A stretch of 64,000 bases of DNA from Echinarachnius parma (GCA_037951105.1 JBAMJV010009027.1:1-64000); one strand, 5' to 3'. Shown: positions 12,262 through 23,802, counted from the stretch's first letter. Translations and numbers: made by a program. Notes: generated by a model not told the origin, from the letters alone.

Positions 12262-12945
12262 AAAGGGTTTTTAAATAGTTGTTGATGGTCGATCTATTTA
12301 ATCATTATGTTAACAAAAACATCACAATTTTGTATGAACATTTTGTTGAAACCAGTGAGTTTTTAGAGAGCGTCATTTTGAGTTGTAACGGCTATTTTTA
12401 ATGATAACAGGGTTTTCACTTAGACCTCGTTTACAGTGCAGGGCCGGGCCGAGACGCGTCTCGGCCCTGCTTAAATTGCGGTACTCGGCCCCCCAATTTT
12501 GGTGCGTTTACAGTGGCGGGGCCCGGCGCCCTTTCAATATCTTGTCGTAGTGGCGCTCTGCATGTAAACAAACACAGTAAACAAACCATTATTTGGAGGC
12601 ACGCCTGGGTCACAGAACAAAGGCGCGTTATTTGCAATGAATTGTTTTCCCAATTTGGTACCGCATTTGGCCCTGCGTGCGTTACAGTGAGAAAAAGCGG
12701 GGCCGAGAATACTTCCAGAGCAAGGGCCAAATGCGCGGCCACTTTTGGCCCCGCATTTGGCCTTTTGAGCGTTTACAATGAAGAAAAGGCCGGCCGAGAC
12801 GCGTCTCGGCCCGGCCTTTTTTTCACTGTAAACGGGGTCTATGTCGTTTTTATTTGTGTGTACCTTCGAGCATGTTGGATATATAGTTTGTACTGTAATG
12901 GTGCAGGTTCTGGTTTGACTAAAACTCAACTATTCCTATAAGTTA
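12262..12945. mobile_element. Partial TTAA-family (GGGATAGTTGAG) MITE, host of the GC-rich MITE
   Basis: The right part matches 19127-19665 and 36977-37551 (TAGTTGTTGATG, TTTTTAGAGAGCG, ACGGCT, GTAATGGTGCAGG, AACTCAACTAT). It is interrupted by the element at 12422-12840; the left end is missing. Confidence 0.7.
12422..12840. mobile_element. MITE with AGACC-x-CGTTTACAGTG ends, GC-rich iterated words
   Basis: Ends AGACCTCGTTTACAGTG and its near-reverse complement at 12824-12840. The interior is many copies of GGGCCGAGACGCG and GGGGCCAAATGCG words in both orientations. It sits inside an older TTAA-family MITE in the CD20-like gene's intron 2. Confidence 0.85.
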
Positions 12946-13030
12946 TAAACAAATATCTTGGTCACCTTTAAAAAAAATCTCATATATGTTTTATTCTGGA
13001 TATATTTATTTTGTTTCTTTTCATCAATAG

Positions 13031-13087
13031 TTCTTCATACCTGCTGGTATGCTTGGTATACTGACAATGAACAAGAACAACTGTGTT
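13031..13087 (+). CDS. CD20-like gene: end of TM2
   Basis: 57 bp, phase 0-0, between CATCAATAG and GTAAGT. It encodes FFIPAGMLGILTMNKNNCV. The GG-x-x-FF-I-x-A-G-x-L-G-I layout across the junction is the family's TM2 signature. Confidence 0.8.
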
Positions 13088-13257
13088 GTAAGTAACATTT
13101 TGATAATATATACTTCACTGAAATAGCGTAATACTCGGTGTTCTTACTATGTATTTGTTTATATTTGTATCATTGTAATTATTATTTCCTTATTATGTAT
13201 GTTCATTAATATTAATACATTACATGTATATTTATTATCTTATTCATTTTGTTGGTT

Positions 13258-13258
13258 A

Positions 13259-13307
<49 letters not shown>

Positions 13308-13309
13308 TT
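13258..13309 (+). repeat. (CAT)n microsatellite
   Basis: About 16 CAT units upstream of the TM3-exon acceptor. Confidence 0.95.
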
Positions 13310-13385
13310 TCTTACTAGTAGTGTCATTATTACTGTAGTTGTTGTTGGTAAAAATTGATATTATTTATGAACTTGTATCTTGCAG

Positions 13386-13406
13386 ATCGTGGGCTACCTG
13401 GTAGTA
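13386..13406 (+). pseudogene. CD20-like gene: left fragment of the TM3 exon
   Basis: After acceptor ATCTTGCAG the reading IVGYLVV runs directly into the MITE, where the frame hits TAA at about 13446. Confidence 0.72.
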
Positions 13407-13834
13407 GCGTCTTTTCGCTCGGCGACGGGACAATGGCTACAACGCTAATCTTAGCGGGGGGTCGCACTCAGAGCGAAAATTTCCCCGTAGCGGCCAAACC
13501 TAGGACGGTAGTTCGCCGAACTAACGTCGGTCGTAGAGCCGCTACGCGGGTACGTGATCAGCCAATCAGAGCGCTTGGACGGCGAGGCTCGCTGCCTCAC
13601 GTGTTTCATGCACTGATTCGTACACACGCGCTGCATGCACAGTATGTTGTGATTTGTACTGCCTATACCGTATGCTTATAGTACAACATGCATGATAAAT
13701 GGAACGAGTGAAACTCCCGCGTATTCAGAATTGCGAAACTGCAAATAGATCGCGACGGTAGCCAGAGTACGGGGACGATCAAAGCTAATTTAAATCCCCC
13801 GTAGCCGCACTCCCGTCGCAGAGCGAAAAGACGT
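13407..13834. mobile_element. 428-bp MITE inserted in the CD20-like TM3 exon
   Basis: Terminal inverted repeats are CGTCTTTTCGCTC and GAGCGAAAAGACG, extending to GCGACGGG with one mismatch. A TA on the left faces AA on the right, compatible with a mutated TA duplication. Removing element plus 2 bp (430 bp) restores the exon frame. The interior repeats words such as TAGCGG and CGCTACG. Confidence 0.82.
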
Positions 13835-13836
13835 AA

Positions 13837-14019
13837 ATGACAATCCTGTCCGCCATTCATGCTCTGATCGTGATGGGTGTAGAGATCCCAGCCGCCATCT
13901 TCTCATCCTCCCATAATGTCTGCAGTTATACTTCTTACCCCGACATGGTTGACGACGACCGCGCCCCCTACATGGACTTGGATGATGGTTACTATACGTG
14001 TCGTTCTGAGCTGGTTGTG
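13837..14019 (+). pseudogene. CD20-like gene: right fragment of the TM3 exon with outer Cys loop
   Basis: It reads MTILSAIHALIV..., then an outer loop with Cys in NVCSY and YYTCRS and several acidic residues, ending VVV before GTAAGT. An in-frame TAA immediately precedes the ATG, so no upstream extension in this frame is possible in the present sequence. The ATG here is the original internal Met after LVV, not a natural start. Confidence 0.75.
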
Positions 14020-14034
14020 GTAAGTTGAATGTTT

Positions 14035-14268
14035 CTCCTTCTTCTTCTTCTTCTTCTTCTTCTTCTTCTTCTTCTTCTTCTTCTTCTTCTTCTTCTTCTT
14101 CTTCTTCTTCTCTTCTTCTTCTTCTTCTTCTTCTTCTTCTTCTTCTTCTTCTTCTTCTTCTTCTTCTTCTTCTTCTTCTTCTTCTTCTTCTTCTTCTTCT
14201 TCTTCTTCTTCTTCTTCTTCTTCTTCTTCTTCTTCTTCTTCTTCTTCTTCTTCTTCTTCTTCTTCAGA
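14035..14268 (+). repeat. (TTC)n microsatellite, ~230 bp
   Basis: Nearly uninterrupted TTC run starting 16 bp after the TM3-exon donor of the CD20-like gene; one frame slip near 14110. A long homopurine strand can form a triplex. Confidence 0.97.
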
Positions 14269-14461
14269 TGAACGTCCTTCTTCAGATGAATATTCTTCAT
14301 CTGCTTGATGTCTAGATTATTTGATATTCAATTATAAATGCTCTTTGTATTATACAATGTTTTATATTGTTCAATTGCGCCCTTAGGAGTCCAACATCTT
14401 TTTACACGACAATAAAAGATAGGTCGGAATCTGGATTTGTTTGTTTTTTGTTTCTTGGCAG

Positions 14462-14572
14462 AGCGTCCTTGTGATCTTCATCGAGTTCATCAGCGCCATC
14501 GTTGGCGCCGCCTGCTGCTGCAGCGGCTGCTGCTGCAACCAGACCTCCCAGCAGCAGCAGAGTACCAACAGT
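14462..14572 (+). CDS. CD20-like gene: TM4 exon
   Basis: 111 bp, phase 0-0, between TTCTTGGCAG and GTAAGA. TM4 SVLVIFIEFISAIVGAA is followed by two Cys triplets (CCCSGCCC), likely palmitoylation sites (inference), then QTSQQQQ. Confidence 0.8.
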
Positions 14573-14811
14573 GTAAGAATATTATTTAGACATATTATAT
14601 GTAATGGCATGACAATTTTGTTTAATTACGCCCTTCTTTAATTATCATTCAATTGTCTATATGATAACAGTAGTAATACTTATAGTAATGATACAAAATA
14701 GTAATTAGAATGAAATGAATTAAGGATGAGCGAATTAATTATCAGATTGTTAGCATTAAATAGTTATATAATGTTGATAATGATATCTATGACGACAATG
14801 ATAAAAGTATA

Positions 14812-14816
14812 ATAAC

Positions 14817-14889
<73 letters not shown>

Positions 14890-14932
14890 GTAATAATAAT
14901 AATAATACTAATACTAATAATACTAATAATAC
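14812..14932 (+). repeat. (AAT)n microsatellite
   Basis: About 40 ATA/AAT units in a CD20-like gene intron. Confidence 0.95.
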
Positions 14933-15234
14933 TGACAATACTAATATTGACAAGCAATAATCTTATACAAGCGCTTTGTTTGTTTGTATATGTAATTAAA
15001 TTTTCATAGAATGGTTATATTTGCTGTTGGAAACAAAAAACCGACAATTATAATTATAAACTACAAGCCCCGCTTTTTTTAGTGTAACTCTCTGTTTCTA
15101 ATAAATCAAATTATGTTATCTTGTCGCTACTTATAGTTGTTACAATTATACATGTTTTACATGCAATTTGTTGGAACGAAATCATTAAATTGGGATTGAA
15201 ATTAAATTGAAATGCTGATATTTTGATTTTGCAG

Positions 15235-15319
15235 ATGCACTACACCCCAGTGGGACAACCCCATGCCACGCCTTGCCCCAGACGGGTCGCGGTACAGGTG
15301 GCCCCTGCTGTAGAAGCAG
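15235..15319 (+). CDS. CD20-like gene: C-tail exon
   Basis: 85 bp, phase 0 to 1, between TTTTGCAG and GTGAGT. Pro/Ala/Val-rich cytoplasmic tail (MHYTPVGQPHATPCPRR). Confidence 0.72.
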
Positions 15320-16124
15320 GTGAGTCAACCACATAATTATACAGCCTTATTCCTTAATAATTAGTCATAACTATACGCATTCGCTTTAATGACTGAGTAT
15401 CATTTTACGTACCAATAAAACGATAAGTTATGTTCATTTCAGAGCTCAACTCAATGTTGAACAGAGTCTGATTGTAAACGATTATCAATGAATATGAATA
15501 TAAATTCTGATTATCAATGTAGTACGTATACATTGTTGTACTTATAAATGATTATTGTTAATTGTGAATGTTCATAACATCTTTTATCATAGTTCAAAAT
15601 TATTCAATTGTCTCTCATATGAAACGCGAACCTTAAATACACTGACTACCTTTGTTCGCACCATTAATTTGAATGAAATTGCAGACTGAACTTTGTCTTG
15701 CCCTTGTTTACCTTGTTAATTTGATATCTTTTGGTTATGTCATAGTTATACATGCATTTTTTGTTTTATTTTTTTATTTTATTTATTGATTTATTTATTT
15801 TTTAATACTTTTAACGTGATAAATATTATACAAACCCCTTAGTTTTGTTTAGTTGTTTTGTTTTTGTTTCTTTGTTTGTTTTTTATTTTGTTTATCTTGA
15901 TGTTATTGTATTATGTTATTGGTTTTAAAGTTTTACTCGTATGTTTGTTGTCGTTCAATTCATAAATAATGTTGGAATTTGTTCTTAAGTAGCTAAATTA
16001 TCCTGTTGTTATTTTATGTTAGTTTTAAAAATGTTCGCTGAAGCATCAGTTTTATTTGATTTGTATTTAACAGTTATGTAGTTAAATTATGATTTTGATG
16101 TATAATACGTAGAAATAAGTGCAA

Positions 16125-16205
16125 ACGTAAAATGTAAAGCGCGTTGAGAAAACCTGCGGTTTTGAAATGCGCTATAGAAGAGCAACCTATTATTATTATT
16201 ATTAC
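16125..16205 (+). repeat. LINE-type 3' end with (ATT)n tail
   Basis: GTAAAGCGCGTTGAGAAAAC, GAAATGCGCTATAGAAGAGC, then TATTATTATTATTA match the L2/CR1-type 3' end layout. Inverted relatives at 29870-29935 and 56640-56705. Confidence 0.55.
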
Positions 16206-16344
16206 ATTTATTTGCTAGCTGTAACTTGTTGTAACTATATGTACATAATTCATTGCCTTATTTCTTGCATTTACACGTTTTACATGTTATTGTATTGCAT
16301 AATTCACTGTATATTTTATTGTTATTTTTATGTTTGTGGACCCC

Positions 16345-16410
16345 TTTGAAAATCAGCTGCGCTGAAAGGGCCATCCACCCTATGAGAGGAAATAAATAAA
16401 TAAATAAATA
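16345..16410 (+). repeat. Repeat end with (TAAA)n tail
   Basis: GAAAGGGCCATCCACCCTAT is followed by six AAAT units, a retroposon-like tail. Confidence 0.45.
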
Positions 16411-16528
16411 AAATAGATAAATCATAGATCATCATATTTCATTAGAATGAACCACTATATATATATAGATTATTGTATTGCTCCTTTTCAAAATCAAATC
16501 ATCTTTATTTCCTCCTTTCTTTCTGCAG

Positions 16529-16557
16529 AGGCAGACCCACTCCCAAAAAAGGCCTAG
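16529..16557 (+). CDS. CD20-like gene: terminal exon
   Basis: After CTTTCTGCAG, phase 1, it reads ADPLPKKA then TAG at 16555-16557. No AATAAA is seen in the about 80 bp before the next transposon begins, so the native 3' end may have been displaced. Confidence 0.65.
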
Positions 16558-16644
16558 ACAGACACGCAGGATGAATTAACCCTTAACAAAAAAAAACATA
16601 ATCGAAACACATGTGTTAGTACCGGTATTTGAGTCTGCTGTAAC

Positions 16645-18888
16645 TAAACCCCTCAAAAAAAGTTCGGAAACTCAACTTTGATCGATTATATCACTCTTAT
16701 TGTCAAATTGTATTTTTTTTTTTATTTTAGTGTTATTGCAATTCATGATGATTTCCCTTTGAAATGGTACATTATTTGTCAATTTTTTTTAAATCAGGGA
16801 ATACGCAGTGCGTTTCAGAATGGAGGACGGTCAGAAGTCAAATGTCGCAAAATGGGCCGAAAGTATTGAATTGGGAAATTTGACTCTTGTTTCGTATTTT
16901 TTATTGTTCATGTTGTATCGAAGATTGTAGCGTGTTCAAATGATTTAAACAGATTTTGTATCATTTTACAGCCCATGTGTCTATCTTTTCAATACAATTA
17001 TGTCCGTAACAATTTTATTAACAGGTTAAGTATGGTACAGCCGAATATGGGGAGGGCCGAAAGTGAAATGTTGCAAAATGCATTTCATTTTGTGAAATTG
17101 AAGGCGTTGCATCGAAAAACGACTGTTGGAGGAGATGTTTTGGGGATTTACATTGCATAATCATCAGTAAATCTAACATCATGTGAAAGCGTGTTTATTT
17201 TTCCTTAAAATCATGTCTCACCTGTAATAATTATGCTATTGGAGTGTGTGCAGTAAAACCGGGTATGGGGGTCTATTAATGCAATGAATTTAAGGCCGTG
17301 GCTTCTTGTTTCAAGATTCCGGTGAGCAGTCAGGACCACTTTCGCTTTTCCACTATCGTGAAAATAGCGGTTTCCCACTATTCTCCAATCAATGTCGCTA
17401 GATGGCGCATATATCGTTACGATAGTACCATGCGATACTATCGGTGATCGAAACAAAATAAAATTTTGTTCAGCCGTTTTTTACATGTATGCAGCGTTGT
17501 GTCCGCCATTCTCGCCTTCCGCGTGCTAAGTTTATCTTGCCGTTCTCTTATCTTGCCGAGCTATACGCCTCTCTCACACGCTCCCTCCTTTTCTCTCATT
17601 ATTTCGCACCGTACTAGTTCGTACGGCATCAAACACCTGTTGCGTAAGTCTATGCGCGAATCAACCGTTTATTTGAAAAACGAACCCGCATAATCGAGCA
17701 AGATTTTCTTAAAATGTTCTGCCAGATCATTTAGACAAACTACACACCATTAGTTTAATTATCAAGGATGCTACAAATTTACTATTTAGATGATCTGTCC
17801 AGAACATTGGGCGAAAATAAATGTAATTTAATTGAATGTAGTCGTTGCACAAATATCCCCATTGCCACAACACGTGGAACCGAAAATGACGCAATACTGC
17901 GTGTCACGTGATAATCGCGGAATAGTGCTTTTCCGCTATTTTGAGCGATAGCGGTTTTGCGAAAGTGGTCCTGACTGGTAAGATATTGTTGTATTAATCA
18001 TTACTCTATCATCATTCCGTGTTGCACTATTGGAAAGCTCGTTAAATTATCTTTAATAATTTTATGATATCTCATTTGCAATGATTATGCTGAATGTGAG
18101 TGTGCAGTACAGGAAACTCACAAACTTGATGTTTTGAAAATGCATCAAATTTCTCTAAACCTACGCAAACTGGCCAGAACTGGCATATTAGCGCCCTCTT
18201 TGACCGTGTAGGTATGCCCTTATTACCACATATCAAACGGTAGAACATCGACATTTTGAGCCCAATACATTTAGAGGTACTACACACAACTCAATCACAT
18301 AAGCACTATGAATGGAGCATTATTTTATTGACAAATCACCACGCTTCAACATGATGTTGAATTTCATAATGATTATGTAAAGTAAAGTAAAATATCCCCA
18401 CAAAAAGTAGTTTTTGGATGCAACGCCTTCAAATTCACACAATGAAATGCATTTTGTTTACATTTTGCTGTCGATCTTCCCCAATATTCACCTTAATTGT
18501 ACCGTTCCGGCTTTCATAATCATTCCAAGTGAGGTGTCATTGGAAAGATAATTAAACAGGCTTTTGTCTGATACTATATTCAAGAGTATCTCTTCATTGT
18601 CAATATATTCATCGTGGAAAGAATTTGAACTTGAGAAAGACCGTGATATGGGTGTCAGACCTTCCAACTGAAGTTTTTTGGCGCATTTTGTGACATTTCA
18701 CTTCTGACCTTCCCCCGTTCTCAAATATACTGCGCATACCTCGTGCTCGTGTTGCTTACGAATTTGGTATCATTTTAAAGAGGTATACACACTCTTTCAA
18801 GTGATACCAAATATAACCATTATGATTTCATAAGAAAATTTATATAATCGATCAAACTTGAGTTTCCGAACTTTTTTTGAGGGGTTTA
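16645..18888. mobile_element. 2.2-kb element with ~500-bp inverted arms
   Basis: Outer ends TAAACCCCTCAAAAAAAGTT and reverse complement. The arms (about 16645-17165 and 18360-18888) stay complementary over several hundred bases with indels, including the words TGCATTTCATT and AAGGCGTTGCATC. A second MITE sits in the centre (17327-17977). No transposase frame remains. Confidence 0.8.
17327..17977. mobile_element. Nested MITE with CAGTCAGGACCACTTTCGC ends
   Basis: Ends CAGTCAGGACCACTTTCGC and GCGAAAGTGGTCCTGACTG are exact complements. The interior repeats ATAGCGG and GATAGT words. A CAG...CTG end suggests hAT, but no convincing 8-bp duplication is visible. Confidence 0.8.
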
Positions 18889-19126
18889 GATGTGTTAAAT
18901 TGGATTGCGTTTAAACTTTTGATGTTGAATACACAATCAAAAACATCAGTGTTATTACTAGGTACTAGACACTAGTTGTAACTAGGCGTGTTTGATTTGT
19001 TGCCTATTTTACATGCCCCGTCGAAAAAAACGAAAAAAACAAACTAATTGGGTTCCACAAGTGTAAATACTCGGATTTCTACCGAACGGTACTTCGTGTA
19101 ATTAAATAGTGATTCGTCTTGGTTAA

Positions 19127-19665
19127 GGGATAGTTGAGTTTTGTTATAGAGGGCGCTTAATATTTCTTTGTTAAAGTCATGATCGAATAACTGAATGTCA
19201 AATTTGAAAGAACATGCAAGTTTAATGACAGAATAAACTTCATTTGATCAAAATCGGTTCAGAAACAACTGGAATATCAAAAAAAATATAACCATTTGTA
19301 ATTGTTGTGGGATCCAACAATAATTCGATAATTTCGTTGAAAATCGTTGAGAAAAAAAGAAATTAAATGCTTACACTTTTTAAAAATGTACAAAATAGAT
19401 TCATGATTTGTTGTTGATGATCTCTCTATTTAATCATTATTTTAACAAAGTGTCTCATGCACATTTAAAAAAAATAAATAAAATGGTTGAAACCAATGCG
19501 TTTTTAGAGAGCGCCCTCTTGTGTTTTAACGGCTCTTTTTGAATGATAACAGGTTTTTTACATACTTGTTTGTAATTGTTTTTACATTTCGAGTATGATG
19601 GAGTTTTAACTATTAGTTTGTAATGTTATGGTGCAGGTTTGTGTAACCAAAACTCAACTATCCGT
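19127..19665. mobile_element. TTAA-flanked MITE, GGGATAGTTGAGTTTTG family
   Basis: TTAA at 19123-19126 and 19666-19669 brackets GGGATAGTTGAGTTTTG and CAAAACTCAACTATCC. TTAA targets suggest a piggyBac- or Kolobok-type mobiliser (inference). The same element reappears in the duplicated segment at about 61652-62190. Confidence 0.82.
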
Positions 19666-19679
19666 TTAACATCTTATTA

Positions 19680-20900
19680 ATAGTATAATATTCTTATATT
19701 TTCGCATCTAATATCATAGTATCTACATTTTTAACAATAATATAATCATTCGAGTAAAAAGTGGCTTATTTTTTCAATTTTGGGGATCTGTATATAAGTG
19801 GTAAATTGTATCTCTTATACAAACACATGTATAATGAGTAAAAACTTATTATTATTATCATTTAACACAACTTAAGAAATTATTCACCATCATCTTGCTG
19901 AAGTACTTGTAGTTTTTAATTCACTATATTTATTGTATTCACAAACTAACAGAAAATATAATAGTACGATATGTGCTTCCTTTCAATAACTCTTTCAGTT
20001 TGATTTTTGTAATCATAATTTTTTCGCTACACTGTCTTCCAAACTACGCATACACATGTAATCAGAGTTTATTTGCTTCTATAGTTTTGCTTGCTGATTG
20101 TAATACAAACATGTACATATAAGACACTATTATGAGGTAATTATGAACAAACAATATTGAATTTTACATACTAAATAAAAAAATCTATTGTAGCGAATAA
20201 AAACACAATCGCAAACTATTACACTTTCATTGAAGTATCGGGCTTCTTAAGACTATTGTTCGCATATTAAATCAATACGTGATTGATTATAAAGGTTTAT
20301 ACCAGTGCCTTTGATGCTTTACACAGCTTTAGATTTATGTTCAGCTTGAATTATTTTCATTAAAGGAAATTGAATATGCCTTGTAATTTTTCTTAAGTAA
20401 CATGCTATCGTATGACGGAAAATGCAAACCCATTGCATATTCTGAAGTAAATACAAAACACATATTGTAAGAGAGAGGCTTATTTATCAGGATTATTCTA
20501 AGCAATTAAACAAAGCAACACAGTTGCATAATGTGTCAATGTTCCAAAGATAGCATTGTTTAAACAACTGTACTGAACTATACATTTTAATAAAAATAAA
20601 TGTAATACAGTATTAATTTCCGATTACAATACATTTATTGCTGAAAACAATTTTGAAATAATTTCAAGTACTTTTAAAATTTGTTGATGATTTTGGAGTC
20701 TTGCCAAAGAATAATGCGTCGATCAAATTCAAAATTAAGTACTGACTATGTATTTACGAAAGAAAATACAAGCTTCTTAAAACCTGTAATGTGAAAACTA
20801 AATATTGGATTAAAACAAACGGATAACAATGTATACACACGCACAAATAAAATAGATACCGACATTGTAACAAAAATTGTAACAAATCAAACATTAAGGA
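19680..20900. other. AT-rich stretch without recognised feature
   Basis: No gene, inverted ends or tandem repeat seen; part of the duplicated 3.1-kb segment. Confidence 0.6.
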
Positions 20901-20950
20901 AACTGACCAGAAATATATTTTTGTTAATAAATGAAAATGACCGAAAAATT

Positions 20951-21024
20951 ATCGGCTTCTCCGGGAATTGAACCCAAGACCTCCTTGCTATAGACCCGTC
21001 CGATGCTCAACCATCGAGCTATTA
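20951..21024 (-). repeat. tRNA-like SINE head (A and B boxes)
   Basis: Minus strand carries an A box-like TAGCTCGATGG and a perfect B box GGTTCAATTCC 37 bases later, with tRNA-like spacing. The acceptor stem does not pair, so this is a SINE head or dead tRNA, not a functional tRNA. Repeated at 63476-63549. Confidence 0.55.
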
Positions 21025-21344
21025 CTTTCTTTAAAAAATGTATTAGTAATATTATAATAGTCTCTGTAACAAATTCCCGCATCAATGTTGTAATAGTGGA
21101 AATATGGTGAAAAGTGTGTATGTGTGTGTGCGTGTACGTATATGATGCGCATATAATGTATGTGTGTGTGTGGGTATATATGTGTTTGCGTGTGTGCGTG
21201 TGTGCGTGTGAATGTGTACGTGTACGTGTGTGCGTGTGTGTGTGTGTGTATTTGTGCGTATGTATCATATTAAAACATGTATGTGTGTATCAACGTATCA
21301 AAGCTTGTCATGCAGGGGGAGGGTGATGACACTGTTCGAGACAG

Positions 21345-23089
21345 TGGGCCGTATGCATAAAACGTGGCAATTGCTTATAAGCAATTGCTTCAAGCACAAG
21401 CAAGAGCTTGTCCAGCAAAAGATCAAGTTCAAGCAATTGCTTAATTTCGTATGCATAAGCTTTTGCTTGCGCTGAAACCTTTTGCTTACACTGCCTAAGC
21501 AATTGCTTACGTGTTGAACAAAGCATCGTTACGGTTGTGCGAACATCGCACTGCATGACAACAAAGGGGATTCGTAGTGTATGCAAACGTCGTGTAGTCC
21601 CTTGCATAGCAGCTTTCCCTGGTCGTGCCCGACCTGGCAACAGTATTTTTCTTACGCAAATTTGTTCAAATCATGAACAAAATTGCCTACATGGGTATAA
21701 ATGGGCCGTATGCATAAAAACAAGCAATTGCTTATAAGCAAATGCTTTAAGCACAAGCAAGAGCTTGGGCCGTATGCATAAAAACAAGCAATTGCTTATA
21801 AGCAAATGCTTTAAGCACAAGCAAGAGCTTGTCAAGCAAAAGATCAAGTTCAAGCAATTGCTTAAATTCGTATGCACAAGCCTTTGCTTGTGCTCAAACC
21901 TTTTGCTTGCACTGCCAAGCAATTGCTTACGTGTTGGACAAAGGATCGTTACGGTTGTGCGAACATCGCACTGCAGGGCAACAACGCTTCGTGCCCGACC
22001 TGGCAGCAGTATTTTTTATTACGCAAATAGGGGGGAAACAGCGCGGAGCATCAGGGGGGTTTCTGTGCAGATCGATGGACAAAAATTGCCGTAAAAAGTC
22101 TAAAATAACAGGAATTTGATCACAACATAACCTCTGGAATATGGAGCTTGAAATCATCCTGAAACGGTACGAAAAATTGATCCTTAAACGCGAATGCCCT
22201 GAGTAAGCAAGAGCTCAAGCTGGTCTGGATGTGCTTGAAAAAACGCAAGCAATTGCTTATCAAGACAAGTAAAAGGTTCGTTTTATGCATACGGTTTTAA
22301 GCAATTGCTTGTTTGGTAAGCAATTGCTTACGAGCAGTAAGCAATTGCTTGTGCTTGTAAGCAAATGCTTTTGCTTGCAAGCAATTGCTTGTTTTTATGC
22401 ATACCGATTCAAGCAAAAGGCTAGCACAAGCAATTGCTTGTTTTTATGCATACGGCCCAATGTCAAGCAAAAGATCAAGTTCAAGCAATTGCTTAAATTC
22501 GTATGCACAAGCCTTTGCTTGTGCTCAAACCTTTTGCTTGCACTGCCAATCAATTGCTTACGTGTTGGACAAAGGATCGTTACGGTTGTGCGAACATCGC
22601 ACTGCAGGGCAGCAACGCTTCGTGCCCGACCTGGCAGCAGTATTTTTTATTACGCAAATAGGGGGAAACAGCGCGGAGCATCAGGGGGGTTTCTGTGCAA
22701 ATCGATGGACAAAAATTGCCGTAAAAAGTCTAAAATAACAGGAATTTGATCACAACATAACCTCTGGAATATGGAGCTTGAAATCATCCTGAAACGGTAC
22801 GAAAATTTGATCCTTAAACGCGAATGCCCTGAGTAAGCAAGAGCTCAAGCTGGTCTGGATGTGCTTGAAAAAACGCAAGCAATTGCTTATCAAGACAAGT
22901 AAAAGGTTCGTTTTATGCATGCGGTTTCAAGCAATTGCTTGTTTGGTAAGCAATTGCTTACGAGCAGTAAGCAATTGCTTGTGCTTGTAAGCAAATGCTT
23001 TTGCTTACAAGCAATTGCTTGTTTGTATGCATACCGATTCAAGCAAAAGGCTAGCACAAGCAATTGCTTGTTTTTATGCATACGGCCCA
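21345..23089. mobile_element. AAGCAATTGCTT-word element, tandem and nested copies
   Basis: The 12-bp palindrome AAGCAATTGCTT and variants recur dozens of times. Outer ends are GGGCCGTATGCATAAAA and reverse complement. Starts appear at about 21347, 21704 and 21768; two ~630-bp units (21830-22457 and 22461-23089) are almost identical, each with a unique core (CGTGCCCGACCTGGCAGCAG, CAGCGCGGAGCATCAG). No transposase frame. Confidence 0.85.
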
Positions 23090-23802
23090 TTGCGTTTAGA
23101 GCTAGGCTAGTTTGTACGCACTATACATCATTATGTGCCAGTGTGTATTTCACACCGTGTGCAAGGCGTTCACTAGATGGCACCCCAGGCGATACATGCA
23201 TAATTGTGAGACAAATTTCACACATACTCTTTTGTATTCCTTTATTTGCATAATATGCCCAAGACAAATTATAAATATTTACAATACAAAAATTAAAAAC
23301 AAAAAGATTATGAACAGCCAGGCGTATATAATTAAAGCTATATACAAAACATTGAAATGCATCGACATGATTATACAGTATACAGATTAAACAGTATTCT
23401 AAAGAGACATTTTGCATAATATACTATGGTAACAGTAAAAGCAAGCAAATTGATACTACAACTATTAGTAATCATAAGCGTTATTATAATGACAGTAATA
23501 ACAAAAGTTGCAATTAATTGCAACTTTACAATCGATTGCATCTCTTTCTGCAACGGGGCCCTGGAGTTACATTTGTTCGAATTAAATAACAATAATATGT
23601 TCGATTTATAAAGCGACTAGTAATTGCTTATCATTAACTAAGCATATATAAGCAGTAACCTTTAATACAGAACTGTAAATTTTTGCAAGTACAAATATTG
23701 ATAATCAGATATTTATCAAGCACATATTCAACAATCGCAATAGTTCATAGTATTCGTCGAACGAATACATTTTGTCTGGTCAATTTAAGGAACATGCTAT
23801 GA

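Larger units (their letters stand above)
10202..16557 (+). pseudogene. CD20/MS4A-like four-pass membrane protein gene, interrupted by a MITE in the TM3 exon
   Basis: Seven recognisable exons: 10202-10309, 10866-11078, 13031-13087, 13386-13406 plus 13837-14019 (split by MITE), 14462-14572, 15235-15319 and 16529-16557. The first five join in phase 0, the last two in phase 1. Domain order: Pro/Gln-rich cytoplasmic N-tail, TM1 (GIIHLVVAFFTIVLSAF), TM2 (AAITVIGGAVV-FFIPAGMLGIL), TM3 (IVGYLVV-MTILSAIHALIV), an outer loop with two Cys, TM4 (VLVIFIEFISAIVGAA), and a Cys/Gln-rich tail. The TM2 pattern and the Cys pair between TM3 and TM4 fit the CD20-like family, whose members are about 200-300 residues; here about 268 after 430 bp are removed. 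As written, reading through TM3 meets a TAA in the insert, so this allele is probably null unless the insert is polymorphic. The ATG exon was not found. Confidence 0.78.
18335..21475. repeat. 3.1-kb segment, copy 1 of near-identical direct duplication
   Basis: Matches 60860-64000 base for base at a fixed offset of 42525, apart from a substitution in the GT-rich stretch (21232 versus 63757 area). It begins inside the right arm of the 2.2-kb element and carries a TTAA MITE, a tRNA-like SINE head, GT repeats and the start of the AAGCAATTGCTT element. Confidence 0.93.

Noticed and set aside
12431-12941. Open frames of 103-142 codons
   Set aside because: They lie in the GC-rich MITE; iterated words give open frames in several phases.
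13992-14315. Long open frames of poly-Lys/Arg, Ser, Leu and Phe
   Set aside because: All are translations of one (TTC)n microsatellite in an intron; no coding signal.
20951-21024. Functional tRNA gene
   Set aside because: A and B boxes are good but the acceptor stem does not pair, and it sits in a repeated segment; called as a SINE head.
20924-21326. His/Thr-rich and Cys/Val-rich open frames, repeated at 63449-63851
   Set aside because: They translate a (GT)n/(GTGTGC)n repeat; the double occurrence comes from the segmental duplication.
21345-23089. CRISPR-like array
   Set aside because: Words are short, palindromic, irregularly spaced, in both orientations, and lie in a eukaryotic transposon; spacers are not unique.
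21765-23090. Open frames with CLFxKQLLxSSKQLL-like repeats
   Set aside because: They arise from the AAGCAATTGCTT word array, whose lack of TAA/TAG/TGA in some frames keeps them open in both strands.
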